Below, piece by piece: positions 45,169 through 56,634 of a stretch of 64,000 nt of DNA (within the stretch, counting starts at the first letter, position 1; every line of letters starts with the position of its first letter). The stretch spans positions 1,234,501 to 1,298,500 of the forward strand of contig JAIGNY010000566.1 in NCBI GenBank assembly GCA_020152595.1, written 5' to 3'. The DNA comes from Chiridota heheva. Lineage: Eukaryota > Echinodermata > Holothuroidea > Apodida > Chiridotidae. Made by a program: the position numbers and the translations under genes. A model generated the notes under the pieces. It saw only the letters and a list, made by a program, of their open reading frames with translations, was not told the origin of the DNA and made no database searches.

Positions 45169-47100
45169 GAACCAAACTGCAAGTATTATATTAGGTGATC
45201 AAAAGTCCAATAGTTTCGATATTAAAAGATGTGTACGCAGTGGTGTATCCAGAGGGGGTGAGGGCGATCTCCCCCCCCCCTCCTCATCCTCCCCTCTTAA
45301 TATTTAAATCCGTCGTTTCAGATTTTAATCCGTCGGTTCAAATTTTAATCCGTAGGTTCAGATTGGAGCCGTCGGTTCAAAAAGCTTTGACATTCCAGGT
45401 GCTTATTATGTTTTTAGATTTCAAAAGGCCATTTTCTCAGAAAAAAGGTTTTCCGGTAATAATATATTAAACATTTGTGCGGTTTTGTATTTAAGTACAT
45501 GAACTAAGACACAGAGAAAGGGAAGGAGTGGGGAAGGCAACATTTACACAAGTTTGTAGTAAATTATTGAAACCTTTCTTTTAGACAAGCCATGTTTTTT
45601 TAAGAGTGACGATAAACCTAACCATGTACAAACGTAAACAACACAACATTATGTTTCCACATTACACGTTTTCATGATTTTGTATATGGTGATATATATA
45701 GCTCTCTTTGACATGAATTATGCCTTGCCAATACACCTCCTTACTATGCGTTGTGACATACGTTTTTTGCCCTAGAAATGTCAATTTTGCGAGAGCTTCC
45801 GGGGGAAATTCCATACCTAAGGTATATGGTATATGTGTGTGCCGCCCGAGCAGCTGCCTTTTTTTGCACCATTTTTGTAGTGCAGGTGTCTATTTTTACT
45901 ATAAATCTTTAAAAAATGTATAATTGTTTGTTTGTTTTTGAGCAAAATTTTTTATAAAAAAATCGTTTATCATCATTTTCGTAGTGCAGGTCCCAAAAAA
46001 TGAGGTTTTAATGTTTTAATTTTATACTGCTGGTCCATTTTTACAATATTTTCGTTGAATACTCATACTGCAGGTATCAAAATTGACTTCTTTGATACTA
46101 CGGGTATCAAAATTGTATTATTTTATACTGCAGCTACCAAACAATATGTTATACTGCAAGTATGTAATTTGTTTGGTGGGCTGCACACTCCTACCAATTT
46201 TAGTATGAAGTGCCCCCCCCGGGACGTTTTTCCCTTTAAATGTCAATTTTGCAAGAGCCTCGGGGGCTTTTCCCTGGACCCCTACCGAGGCTTCGCTCCT
46301 GGACCTTATTAGGGCCCTTAAGCGGGCCCCTCTACCTCACGCCGATAGGTCGAGCGCTTTGCGCTCGAAGTGACACCACCTCATATACACTACTAAATAT
46401 CGTGTCGGTTCAAATCAATTCCCCCTTCCCCCTCCCCACCTAATATGAAAATCCTGGCTACACCACTGGGTGTACGTCAAGGATACATCCATTCACCAAA
46501 ACTCTTCAATTTGTACACAAAAGAGATTTTTAGGATAGCAAATGAAGAAGCAGGAATAAGCATTAGTCACTTGGTGGGAACAACATAACAAATTTGCGCT
46601 ATGCGGACGACACCGCCCCTGTTGCCGAGTCAGAAGCATCGCCACAAAAGATTGTAGACATAGAAGATGAAGAAAGTATGAGGAGAGGCTTGAAGATTAA
46701 TGTGAATAAGACAAAAACACTTTTGGTCAGTGGAGCAGTGGTAAAACCGAAGGTAAACATTGTGGTAGAGGGAATGTTTTTAGAACAGGTTAAGACGTTC
46801 AAGTATTTAGGTCAATCAATTACGGAGGATGGAACAACAGACACAGAAATAACAAAAAGAATCGTAATAGCCAGGCAAAGATTCATAAACATAAAAGACA
46901 TTTTAACTTCTAAATCAGTAAAAATAGCAACTAAAAGCGGCTCACTAAATGCTATGTTTTGTCAAAATTTCCTTATATTCTAGTGAAACCTGAACTTGAA
47001 ATCAACATATCATAAAAAAGATTGATGCTTTTGAAATGTGGCTTCATAGGGAAATGATTAAAGTCCCATACACAACACATATGAGTAACAAAGATGTATG
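45165..47100 (+). pseudogene. RTE/BovB-like LINE RT fragment, split by a hAT-like element
   Basis: Part one (45165-45237) reads HWNQTASIILGDQ..SFDIKR; part two (from 46469) continues GVRQGYIHSPKLFNLYTKEI, then NLRYADDT (46588-46611, catalytic YADD), LKINVNKTKTLLVSG, VKTFKYLGQSITEDG, IVIARQRF and, after a shift, FEMWLHREMIKVPYT. The break falls inside K-R-G-V-R-Q-G at an 8-bp duplication, so the LINE was the older sequence. Frameshifts make it inactive. RTE clade is assigned by motif likeness only. Confidence 0.85.
45238..46468. mobile_element. hAT-like element, 1.23 kb, inserted into a LINE
   Basis: Termini CAGTGGTGTATCCAG and CTGGCTACACCACTG are near-perfect inverted repeats. The 8-bp flanks TGTGTACG (45230-45237) and GGTGTACG (46469-46476) match at 7 of 8 positions. 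The interior includes CTGCAGGTATCAAAA-type tandem units (about 45880-46155) like those at 16425-16625. No transposase is visible. Confidence 0.85.
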
Positions 47101-49295
47101 AAGGGGGAGGGGGAGAAACGAAACGATAATCTCGCCCAAGGCATTTCATTTGATCCCCCTCCCCCATGATCTGCACCTATACACAATGCGTATTCATAAA
47201 TGTGTTAATGCTATGATCTTCCTTGGTCAATGGTATCAGAGATTACAACTCGCTGGGTCCTTCAGGGAAAGACTCTTATCATCTCCCTGGCTGCCTGCAT
47301 GGTCTGTTGGTATCACTGTAAACTGGTCAACACACTTATTAAGGAGGTATACGTGAAACGTCAGGGTTGCCAATTGGCCTATTACCAGCCTAGTATGGCA
47401 AATTTGGCCGTTTTGAGACATGTTTGGCCGGTAAAATTTGTTTAGTACCCGCCATGTTGAAAGTTGACTGTTTTGCTAAACTTATTATTTCCCTAATTTT
47501 ACATTTAACCCTTAAAACTGTTTTGAGCATTTGTGCTATCAGAGCGGAAATCCTAATCGGCATATACAGTCAAATAATATTTTCTTCTATTTGACTTTGT
47601 GAAGATTTTTGTGTGAAGCGAAAACAAATATATATCTTGTATTTTACATCGCTCGTCCATTGAAACTAATTTGGCCAGTTTATCCAGTAACACAAACTTA
47701 ATCAACCGGTTGCGGCAATTAAAGAACAGTTAATGCCTACTTATTGCGTAATTGTTATAGTGGCGCCGTCATGGAGGGAGGAGGAAAAGGGGGGGCGGGG
47801 CGGGAGCGGCGGGAATGGGGGCGGGGGCGGCGGCGGGAATGGGGGGGACGGGGCGTGGGGAGGAAGTGCCTAATGTCCGAAATGACAATAAAAAAAATCA
47901 GTCCAAAATGGCTAAATTTGACCTTTGTTAATGGGAGCGGGTAGTCTGTATCATTATAAAATTGTATGCTGCTATACTAGATCGTTTGTAATCATCCTAA
48001 TTTAGTTCAAAGAGGCGTGTATTGGGGGTATCTAAAAATTGGAAAATGCGGTTTCCCTGGGGCTTCGCCAACAGGACGGAGGGGGGGGGGGTGGAGGGGG
48101 GAGCACAGTAATTAGAGAGGGTCCACTGTCCAGAAGCTTTCTCCTTTTCATGCTTTGAAATGGCCGCTTTAAAATCAAATACAAACTTAAAAAATTCAAT
48201 TGATGAAAAGAAAAACAAAATGAATTTTAGTGACGTTAAAATCGTTAAAGATTAAAGAAAAGTACTTGGGTGAGGCCCATTCATTTCTAAACAGGCAGAG
48301 AGAAAATTTCCCCTGAAAATTCAGGTCCATGGGGAGAAACCTGATAGGGGTACACGGGTAAAAGCCATGGATGCTCAGAAGATTCCTTATTTTAGAAGCC
48401 CCAAAATCTGTAAATGGCTTACAATCAAGACTATCCAAAAAAGTAAAAAAAAAAGATAGAAAAGAATAAAATCTTAAATTCTAACCTTAAAATCAACTAA
48501 GATAAACATTTGGGTTACCATTTATAAACTGGTGTAAGAAATTGCCCTAAAAATTGTGAAAAGTCACAAAATTTTAAAAAAAGCAATGAAAACGTCCCCT
48601 GCTGTATGAAAAAGCGAATTTTATTTGAGAGTCGAAATACTCTTTAATTTTTTTTAACTTCTGAGGGTCCTTGTGAACAAAAACCAGCTCCGTGTCTGCC
48701 CTGTCATCAGGGCCTCGGGACTTTAAATGTGTGTGTGTGTGTGGGGTCTTTCATAATGCGTCCCAGTTGGCTACCCCGTGAATCAGCATCATGCCGAGTC
48801 GAACGAACAGCATTCTGATAGCCGATTCTGTCATGATTCCCATAAACCTCCGGATATTTTCCTAGCTGCCTAGGGTCAAAAACTCGCCACTGGGGAGAGG
48901 GGATGGCAACCAAAAGGAATGGGGGGAATTTTCCGCCCCCAGTTAGTATGTTAAACAAAACAAAAAAGCTATGACACCGTCTTCCTTTTATGATGCACTG
49001 TAATACATTATAATTTCTTTAAATAACGAGCCTCACATCACCAGACTTTTGAAGGGCAAAGAAAGTAAAATCGAATTTTTAGCTAGACATTTTTTTTACC
49101 AGGGAGCGAAGGAAGCAAATTTTGTGAAATGTTTAAAAATTTCCCGCCAAGAAGAGCAATCTGAGTGTTTCAAATTCTCCGAATTTTTCAAAAATGTCCC
49201 GCCAGGGTAGGCAATTCCCCTGCTCCTATTCCTACGACACTGGCATAATCCTACAAAGGTATACCCACGTTTTCAAGATGTAACTACCGGGCTAG
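47101..49295. other. Non-coding, with a G-rich tract and a dispersed repeat
   Basis: A G-run region lies at 47775-47866, and a second G-run at about 48076-48100. 47930-48005 is an inverted relative of 40083-40160. CCCTGGGGCTTCGCC at about 48055 is one of several TTCG-loop hairpin motifs. No gene recognised; frames of 60-83 codons look like chance. Confidence 0.5.
47775..47866 (+). other. Potential G-quadruplex tract
   Basis: Nearly uninterrupted G-runs of 3-7 bases separated by C, A or AAT (for example GGGGGGCGGGGCGGGAGCGG), giving well over four adjacent GGG tracts. Strand-biased purine composition. Confidence 0.65.
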
Positions 49296-49473
49296 CAGTG
49301 GCACTGCCCAGTATACGCCCCAAATTGTATTACGGCCGAATCATATATTTTCACCAAAGGATTTTGGATCATGGGTGTCTCATAGGCGCAAAAGCCTATA
49401 CAAAATCGGACAAAATATGTGGGGGAAAGGTGATCTAGTGGAGGGAATGCCTGCCCTCGTAGGGCTGCCACTG
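49296..49473. mobile_element. Possible short hAT-like MITE
   Basis: CAGTGGCA at 49296 and TGCCACTG ending at 49473 are inverted, followed inward by CTGCCC and GGGC. Flanking 8-mers do not match, so the duplication is lost or the call is wrong. Confidence 0.35.
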
Positions 49474-49519
49474 GAAAAAAAGACTGCAACTGCACTTTCC
49501 CTTATTTTACGATAGTTTT

Positions 49520-52460
49520 CAATATACTATGACAAAACCAAGAAAACCATGCACCCAGGAAGACGTTGGACATGGTCAGAAATCAAATTGATTTTATACT
49601 GATTCAAAAACGCTTTCGAAATTCGGTCAAAACAGCTAAGTCAATGCCCGGTGCTGATTGTGACAGTGATCATATTCCTGTCAGATATAAATCCAAGTAA
49701 AACTTAGATCACTTCCTAAAAAGGACCCTAAATTACAGATCAACCTGTTAAAAACTGATGCAGACATGAAAGAGCGATTCTCAGTTTTAGTGAACAACAA
49801 ATTCCAAGTTCTGGAGAGCCTAACTGACTGACCAGAATGAGACTGATGAATGTGGCAAAAAATAAAAGATTTAGTTACAGAAGCAATGAGTGAACAAATT
49901 CCAAAACAGGCAAAGACTGAAGGAAGGATCACAAAAAGTGGATGACCCAGGAAATCCTGGACTTAATGGAAACAAGACGGTTAGCAAAGGATGATGATGA
50001 AAGATATCATGAAATAAACAGAATAGTGGATAAAAAATGCAATGAAGCCAAAGAAACCTGGATCAATCAACAGTGCAAAGAAATTGAGAATACACATAAC
50101 ATAAACAGCAAATACATGATACATGCATGAAAAAGTCAAGAGAACTAACAGGAAAACGTACCTGTACACAGACAGGTTGCATTAAATCAAAAGGTGGTAC
50201 CATTCTCATGGACAAAGAGGACATCCTACACCATTGGTCAGAATACATCGAAGAACTCTTTGATGATAACAGAGGAGAAAAACCTACCATTAAAAAGAAT
50301 ATTGAGGGCCCACCAATACTAAAGGAGGAAGTACAAAGGCCATCTGTAACATAAAACATGGCAAAGCATCAGGACCTGGCAAAATGCCAATTGAAGTTTG
50401 TGTGGCCCTTGATGGTGTAATAATAATAATAGTAATACATTTTTATATAGCGCATTATACCAAACGGTCTCAATGCGCTTTACATAAACCAATATAACAT
50501 AAGAAAACCTTAAGATACAAACAGTAAGAGAACAAAAAAACATACTTAAAAAGATACAAGCAGGATAAAGTTACAAGTCCAATGAGGGGAACTCATGAAA
50601 AGGTGTGTTTTCAATACACTCTTAAAAATATCTAAAGTAGGGGCATTTCTGATGTAGATTGGGAGAATGTTCCAGAGTTTGGGGGCTGCAGATTGAAAAG
50701 AACGTTCACCGTTAGTCTTGGTGTTAATTTTTGGCGGCTTTAGGAGAATAGCACTTTTAGATCTGAGTGAGCGAGTTGGTAATTGTAACGTGATTAAGTT
50801 GGAAATATAATTTGGAGCAAGACCATGGATGGCTTTGTATGTAAGGGTGAGAAGCTTGTACTTTATTCTTTCACATATAGGAAGCCAATGAAGTTGGTGG
50901 AGGGTGGGTTTAATGTGAGATTTCTTACCTGTGAGAGTAACTAATCTGGCAGCAGTGTTTTGAATGCGCTGAAGCTTTGAGATTTGTTGAGAAGGAAGTC
51001 CAAATAAGATACTGTTGCAACAATAAAGTGTAGGCATTAAAACTATAACTAAGCTTTTAAATATGATATATGATACAGGAGAGATACCACCAGATATGAA
51101 CAAATCTATCTTTATAACCTTACCCAAAAAAACAGGTGCAACAGAATGCGAACTACACATGACCATTAGCTTGATGAGCCTTTTCACCAAGGTCTTGCTT
51201 CGTGTTCTAATGTCCAGGATGACAGGATGAGAAATAGTATCCGGCCAGAAATTTAAGAAACACAATTTGGTTTTATGGTAAACAAAGGCACTAGGAATGC
51301 AATATCTACACTATTAATGATCATGGAAAGGTGCATAGAAGTACAGAAAGGTTTATATTCATGTTTCATTGATTGCTCCAAAGCCTTTGACAAAGTCAAA
51401 CATGAAGATCTCTTTGAAATACTCAGTAATTAAAACATTGACGGAAAAGACATAAGAGTTATCTGGTTATTATAAACCTATACTGGGACCAGAAAGCATG
51501 CAGCAATAAGACTTAACGGAGATTACAGTGAATTTAAGGTAATCGGAAGAGGAGTCAGGTAGGGGTGTGTTTTGTCACCAGATCTTTTCAACATTTACAG
51601 TGAAACAATACTTCGTAACATCGACAGTCTTGAGGGGTTGAAAGTTGAAGGCTATAATATGAATAACCTACGCTATACAGATAACACGGTGCTTATAGCA
51701 GAGTCAGAAGAAAAGCTGCCGTCTCTTCTGTTTAAAGTTGTAGAGAAAAGTGAACAGAGAGGGCTGTCTCTAAATGTAAAGAAAACAGAATGTATGGGGT
51801 GGTTTAAAAAAAAAGCCATGAACCCATTATGTTGTATACGAAGCCAAGGAGAAATAATTAAACAAGTACAACAGTTAAAGTACTTGGGCTACACACTAAC
51901 ATCAGATTGTCGGTGCATTAACAAGTTAGAAAACGCATTGCAATTGCCAAAGACATGTCCACTAAAATATATTAAATTCTAAAGAATAGAAATATTGGAA
52001 TGGACACGAAAGTCCGTGTCTTGAAGGCATATGTATAGACTACTCTTCTCAATGGCTGTGAATGCTGTACAATTACCAGTGACATCAAGAAAAGATTAGA
52101 AGCTACCGAAATGTGGTTCAATAGGAGAATGTTTAAAATATCTTGGACAGAAAGGAAAACAAATGATGATGTCCTGATAGCTTCAGGCATGGACAGGTCC
52201 CTACTCAATGCCATCAGAAGGAGACAGATGGAATTTTTCGGGCATGTTTATCTAGAGGGTGGGTTGGAACAGCTTGCAGTATGTGGACAAATTGAGGGCA
52301 AACGAAGCAGAGGAAGGCAGCGAGGTAAATATGTTCTAAGCTTTAACGACTGGGCAACCGACAACAGTCTAAGTAACAATAAGTTTATGCACTTAGCTCT
52401 AAATAGAAGTGACTGGAGGGCCATGATCGCCAATGTCTGTTCCAGACTCCGCACCTAGAG
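49520..52460 (+). pseudogene. RTE/BovB-like LINE, interrupted by a second LINE
   Basis: The endonuclease C-terminus is visible (RNQIDFILIQKRFRNSV, then MPGADCDSDHIPV with the S-D-H catalytic motif of AP-endonucleases). A linker follows (WMTQEILDLMETRRLAKDD), then the RT start (GPGKMPIEVCVALDG). The frame is interrupted at 50416-51050 and resumes with LLNMIYDTGEIPPDM, FITLPKKTGA, a Y-to-T changed YADD (NLRYTDNT, about 51666-51689), LSLNVKKTECMGW, LKYLGYTLTSD, MWFNRRMFKISW and a C-terminal RRRQMEFFGHV..GKRSRGRQRGK. Many stops and shifts. This is the most complete LINE in the window. Clade by motif likeness. Confidence 0.88.
50416..51050 (-). pseudogene. Nested CR1/L2/Rex1-like LINE fragment
   Basis: The minus-strand frame ends in CCNSILFGLPSQQISKLQRI, QNTAARLVTL, LHQLHWLPICERIKYKLLTL, GLAPNYISNLI and LWNILPIYIRNAPTLDIFKS, then LKTHLF and a stop at about 50546. 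The 3' UTR is short with AAGCGC..GCGCT(ATATAAA) and an (ATT)n tail, which appears on the plus strand as AAT repeats at 50418-50432. It interrupts the RTE-like LINE between LDG and LLNMIY, so it is younger. Confidence 0.85.
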
Positions 52461-52765
52461 AGAGATGACAAAATCTGTTCAACTAAAATCCTTTACAGCA
52501 GCCTATGGGCCTATGCATGGGGCTTCGCCACGTGGATTAAATCCAAATTTTATATTAGAAAAAGTACGAAGATTTTGAATTTGTATATAAAATTTTATGC
52601 AAATCAATAAATGCAAATGAGGTGGGATCCCCTCCACTTCTCATGCCGTGAAAGTAACACGTGTTATTGCCATGGTCAGATGGTCCAAAGCATATTTGTA
52701 CAGGTCCATGATGATTTGTACAAGCGGGACTCATTTATCTGTTTATAAACATTTCCGAGATGGTA

Positions 52766-53390
52766 CAGTGGCGTAAGGAGATATTTGACATTGTGGGGGC
52801 CACATTTGATTTTTTCTCCTAACAAACCTACAAAATGTACAAGTCTCTTATCACGGTAAAACTATTTGTATTTGTACAAGAAGGAAGGGTGGGTAAGGGG
52901 GGGGCGAGGGGGAGGTAAAATTATTAAAAATTTGGGCAAAAATTCCCTCAAAATGGATTGAAGTCATTTTACAAAAATTGAAGACAATTTCCTGAAAAGG
53001 GAAGATTTCACAAAAATTGAAAGAAATTTTTGGAAAATTGAAGCAAACTTTTCACGAGAATTCAGATACAATTTTCCTAAAATAAAGAATAATTCCCCAA
53101 ATTGAGAAACTTTACACAAAAATTGATGCAAATTTGACAAAAATTGAAACAAATTTCCCGAAAATTAAGGAAATTCTCGAAAATGAAGAAAACTTTTCGA
53201 AAATTGAAGCAAATTTTAAGAAAACTGAAGCTTTCTCGAAGAATTGAAGATTTCCGAAAGAAAAGATGCCATGATGAAATCTGACTCTTCAAAATCAATT
53301 CATTAGACCTTAATTATTGAGGAGGGTCGTCCTTTTCCCCATTAAAATTATTGGGGCCTTGCCCCCGCCCTCCCCATTCCTACGCCACTG
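52766..53390. mobile_element. hAT-like MITE with degenerate AAATTGAAG interior
   Basis: CAGTGGCGTAAGGA at the left and TCCTACGCCACTG at the right are inverted repeats. The interior (52915-53260) is the same low-complexity family as 18366-18778 in reverse orientation. No good 8-bp duplication seen. No transposase. Confidence 0.6.
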
Positions 53391-54754
53391 CCGTACATAA
53401 TGATTTGACCCTTAAATTAGTATTTTGGTATAGCTGTATAGCCCATACATGGTGGAGGAGCCTTGCAGTTTTTAGTATTGGGGTTCTGGTTTTGTGTATC
53501 AAGGGACTGGTAAGACACCTCCCTGATGCATTTGAAGAGAAGGAGTACCATTTCCATTTTTTTTTTAAGTGGGTTAAATTTTTCAGCAAGGGGGTTTAAA
53601 ATGTTCTGGAAATATAAACATTTTATTTGACTTCACACTTTTAGAACTGAAGGCTATTGGATATAAGAATAATTACATACGTGTGTTGACGGCTTAAGAA
53701 AAAGCCTTCATCGACCGAAAAGTGAGGGCGTACTTTTCTGGGGTCCCAAGACTATTTGAATATGTTTTTCATAAACGTGATGATGGCCTTTGCTATGAAT
53801 TATGCTTAAATCAAGGGTGTATATAATTTATTATTAATACTTGATTCATTTCCAATGACAATTAAGAGTACGCCTACTAAAAATGGAGGAGTCTATTAGC
53901 CTAATTGTTGCAAATTTCCATAAAGTTGGCCAAATGACTCCCTCATTTTTCAGTTGAGAGCTCTTTTTATATCAGAGGTCCAAGGTAATGGAACAAATTA
54001 GTCTCAGTTGACACCATTGAAAGGTAAAAACTTCTAAAGCTTCAAAAATGTTACAAAGGTTACAGTTTGAGGGCCCAGGGAGGAGTTACATCCTTCACGA
54101 CATCATTATTTTACTTCAGTTGGACGGTAATCTTTCCTTTGTTCTCAAACTATACAGACCTCTATCACGAGTTGCCATTTTAAAATGGCACCGAATCCTT
54201 GATATAGTGCAATACAAAGCTCATAGTCCCAACCATGCATGGCTTTGCAGAATTGGTATGGGAAACGCTGTCAAGAAAGAGGGCAAGAAAAACGTTTTAA
54301 TGTCGACCATAAATAACATCTGCAATAATTACATTCAAAGTTCATCAAACTTACAATGTTCTAAGGGACAATGGCAAAACGAAACAAATAAGGGTTAATT
54401 CAAACATGTGCATAACTACAACCTATAATTGGGGTCAAAATTTATGGTGCGAATTGATGAAAATATAAATCACAATCACGTGATTCAATCTCCTTATTAC
54501 ATAAAGTTCTTACACTCAGGATCGTTTCGCTCCCGCCCCAGACCCTCCCCCTCGCTGTCCAGTACCCTCCATCGACTATAAGTCGAGTCGATTGTCAGAT
54601 TATGTGCCTACAAGATAAACATTGCAGAAAGTGCACATGGAGTTTTTAGTTTGTGGACTCACAAATTATTGGTCACAGCCATTGGCATTATTTAGGGTGC
54701 TAGGGGCCCAATTTTATATCTTTTGTATGGCGATTAATTGTATTTTCGGGTAAT
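53391..54754. other. Non-coding, nothing recognised
   Basis: A 116-codon frame (54048-54398) begins at an ATG but has no recognised domain. No repeats or splice-bounded exon were recognised. Confidence 0.45.
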
Positions 54755-55077
<323 letters not shown>

Positions 55078-55690
55078 TGCTTATATAGCGCTTATATTGA
55101 GAACAAAATTAAGCGCTTTACATTATTGGGTAAAAAGGTGTGTTTTCAATTGCTTCTTGAAATTGATAATGTCACTTGCAGATCTGATGTGGACAAGCAG
55201 CTCATTCCAGAGAGATGGTCCAGTGACAGCAAAGTTGTAACGACTAACTTGTTTGCTGCCCCACTGTCTCCTTATCAGTGGGCCATTAGAGGCAGACCTA
55301 AGTCTGGGATCTGGGACATACAGATGAATTAATTCAGACAGATAAATTGGTGCAAGACCATGGAGAATTTCAAAAAGATGAACATAAAGCCTAAACCTGA
55401 TTCGTGACTGTACTTTGAGCCAATGCAAATGGAAAATTATAGGAGTAATATGAGATCTTATACCTATGCCAGAGATCAGTCTTGCAGCAGTATTCTGAAC
55501 AAGTTGAAGTTTGTTCAAGAGGCCACCTGACAAACCACTCAGTAAACCAGAAGCATGATCAATTCTGCTGATCACCAGTGATTGAACAGCACACTTACAT
55601 GCATCATGAGTAAGATAAGGCCTTATCTTACTCAGCTGCTACAAGTGAAAGTTGGCACTGCTGCACGCCTGATTTACATGTTTAGACATT
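55078..55690 (-). pseudogene. CR1/L2/Rex1-like LINE 3' end
   Basis: The minus strand reads SKIRPYLTHDACKCAVQSLV, ISRIDHASGLLSGL, LQLVQNTAARLI, FHLHWLKVQSRI, HGLAPIYLSELI and GPSLWNELLVHIRSASDIIN, ending KTHLFTQ and a stop near 55123. The 3' UTR is only about 45 nt with AAGCGCTTAA..AAGCGCTATATAAGC, then the ATT tract. 5'-truncated at about 55690. Confidence 0.85.
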
Positions 55691-55709
55691 GATAAGACAT
55701 TGGTAATTT

Positions 55710-55800
55710 ATGACCCACACACACACTTAACCACCCCTGCCCCCCACACAACACACACTTTACCTCCCCACACACACACACACTTGACCCCCTACACACA
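55710..55800. repeat. CA/CACC-rich simple repeat
   Basis: Interrupted CACACA runs with ACCCC insertions. Next to the LINE 5' break. Confidence 0.8.
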
Positions 55801-56188
55801 CTGTCAGAGGCAAAACCCGTTTAAAGTCACAACATTAATTTTGCACAGCCTTTATGATCTGGCTTTGGCAGCCGTTTCAAGACATATTCTAAATATTGTT
55901 GTGCTCAGAAAGGACGTGAAACGGAATATTATTTTAGCCCACGTATAACCTTAAAACAATGACATAGGGACATTACAACCCACGTTCCCCGTTTGAGAAA
56001 AAGAAGAAAAAAAGAACCAGAGTTCTGGCGAATTTCAAATACAAACAACATTATATCATGCACAAACACCAAACGATATATTTCTTCCTATAAAACATAA
56101 ATAAACGCACCGAAAAATTCCCCCTTTTTTTTGTTAAGTATGCTGACATACCCACCATGCTAATTTGCATGTGTGAAGTGAATATATT
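55801..56188. other. Non-coding, nothing recognised
   Basis: AT-rich with an A-rich tract at about 55998-56020 and no recognised gene or repeat end. Confidence 0.45.
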
Positions 56189-56212
56189 CATGGAAGTAGT
56201 TCCACTTCCATG
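56189..56212. mobile_element. Micro-hairpin insertion 3 (24 bp)
   Basis: Arms CATGGAAGT and ACTTCCATG are exact complements around a 6-base loop. Flanks ATATATT (56182-56188) and ATATATC (56213-56219) match at 6 of 7, but they are low in complexity, so the duplication is weaker evidence here. Confidence 0.6.
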
Positions 56213-56594
56213 ATATATCATTGCACCGCCGCGGTTCGAAACCCGTTGAAAATAACATATTTTGTTTAAAGGAAGAAGTAGGCAATTACGTTACAGAGAC
56301 ATATATTGCTGTTTACAGTAAGATAACAGTTTTTCTGTAGGATATTAATCAGACGAGGTAAATCGTTTTCTTTCCGTAGTACACATACTAAGCTTAAGCG
56401 ACGAATTAGCCACTACTTTTATCATAATTGTGAATCATTCTATCACCGTTATTCCTACGTGTTACGTTCATATCGTTATATGTGTACAGTTTTTCCGCAT
56501 TCTGTGTGACATGCGCATAAGGTATCCACCGCCTCTTCCACTACATTTTGTATTCGTGTGTTTATACAGTGAGTGAACTGACTATTTGTTGTAC

Positions 56595-56627
56595 CATGGA
56601 GCTATTAATTCAGTTAATAGCTCCATG
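56595..56627. mobile_element. Micro-hairpin insertion 4 (33 bp), 7-bp target duplication
   Basis: Arms CATGGAGCTATTAA (56595-56608) and the exact complement (56614-56627) flank a 5-base loop. Exact duplications GTTGTAC lie at 56588-56594 and 56628-56634. Confidence 0.82.
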
Positions 56628-56634
56628 GTTGTAC

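Noticed and set aside
55607..55634. Perfect 28-bp palindrome
   Set aside because: It codes S-K-I-R-P-Y-L-T in the LINE frame, a normal conserved LINE stretch, and has no 7-bp flanking repeats, so it is not a micro-hairpin insertion.
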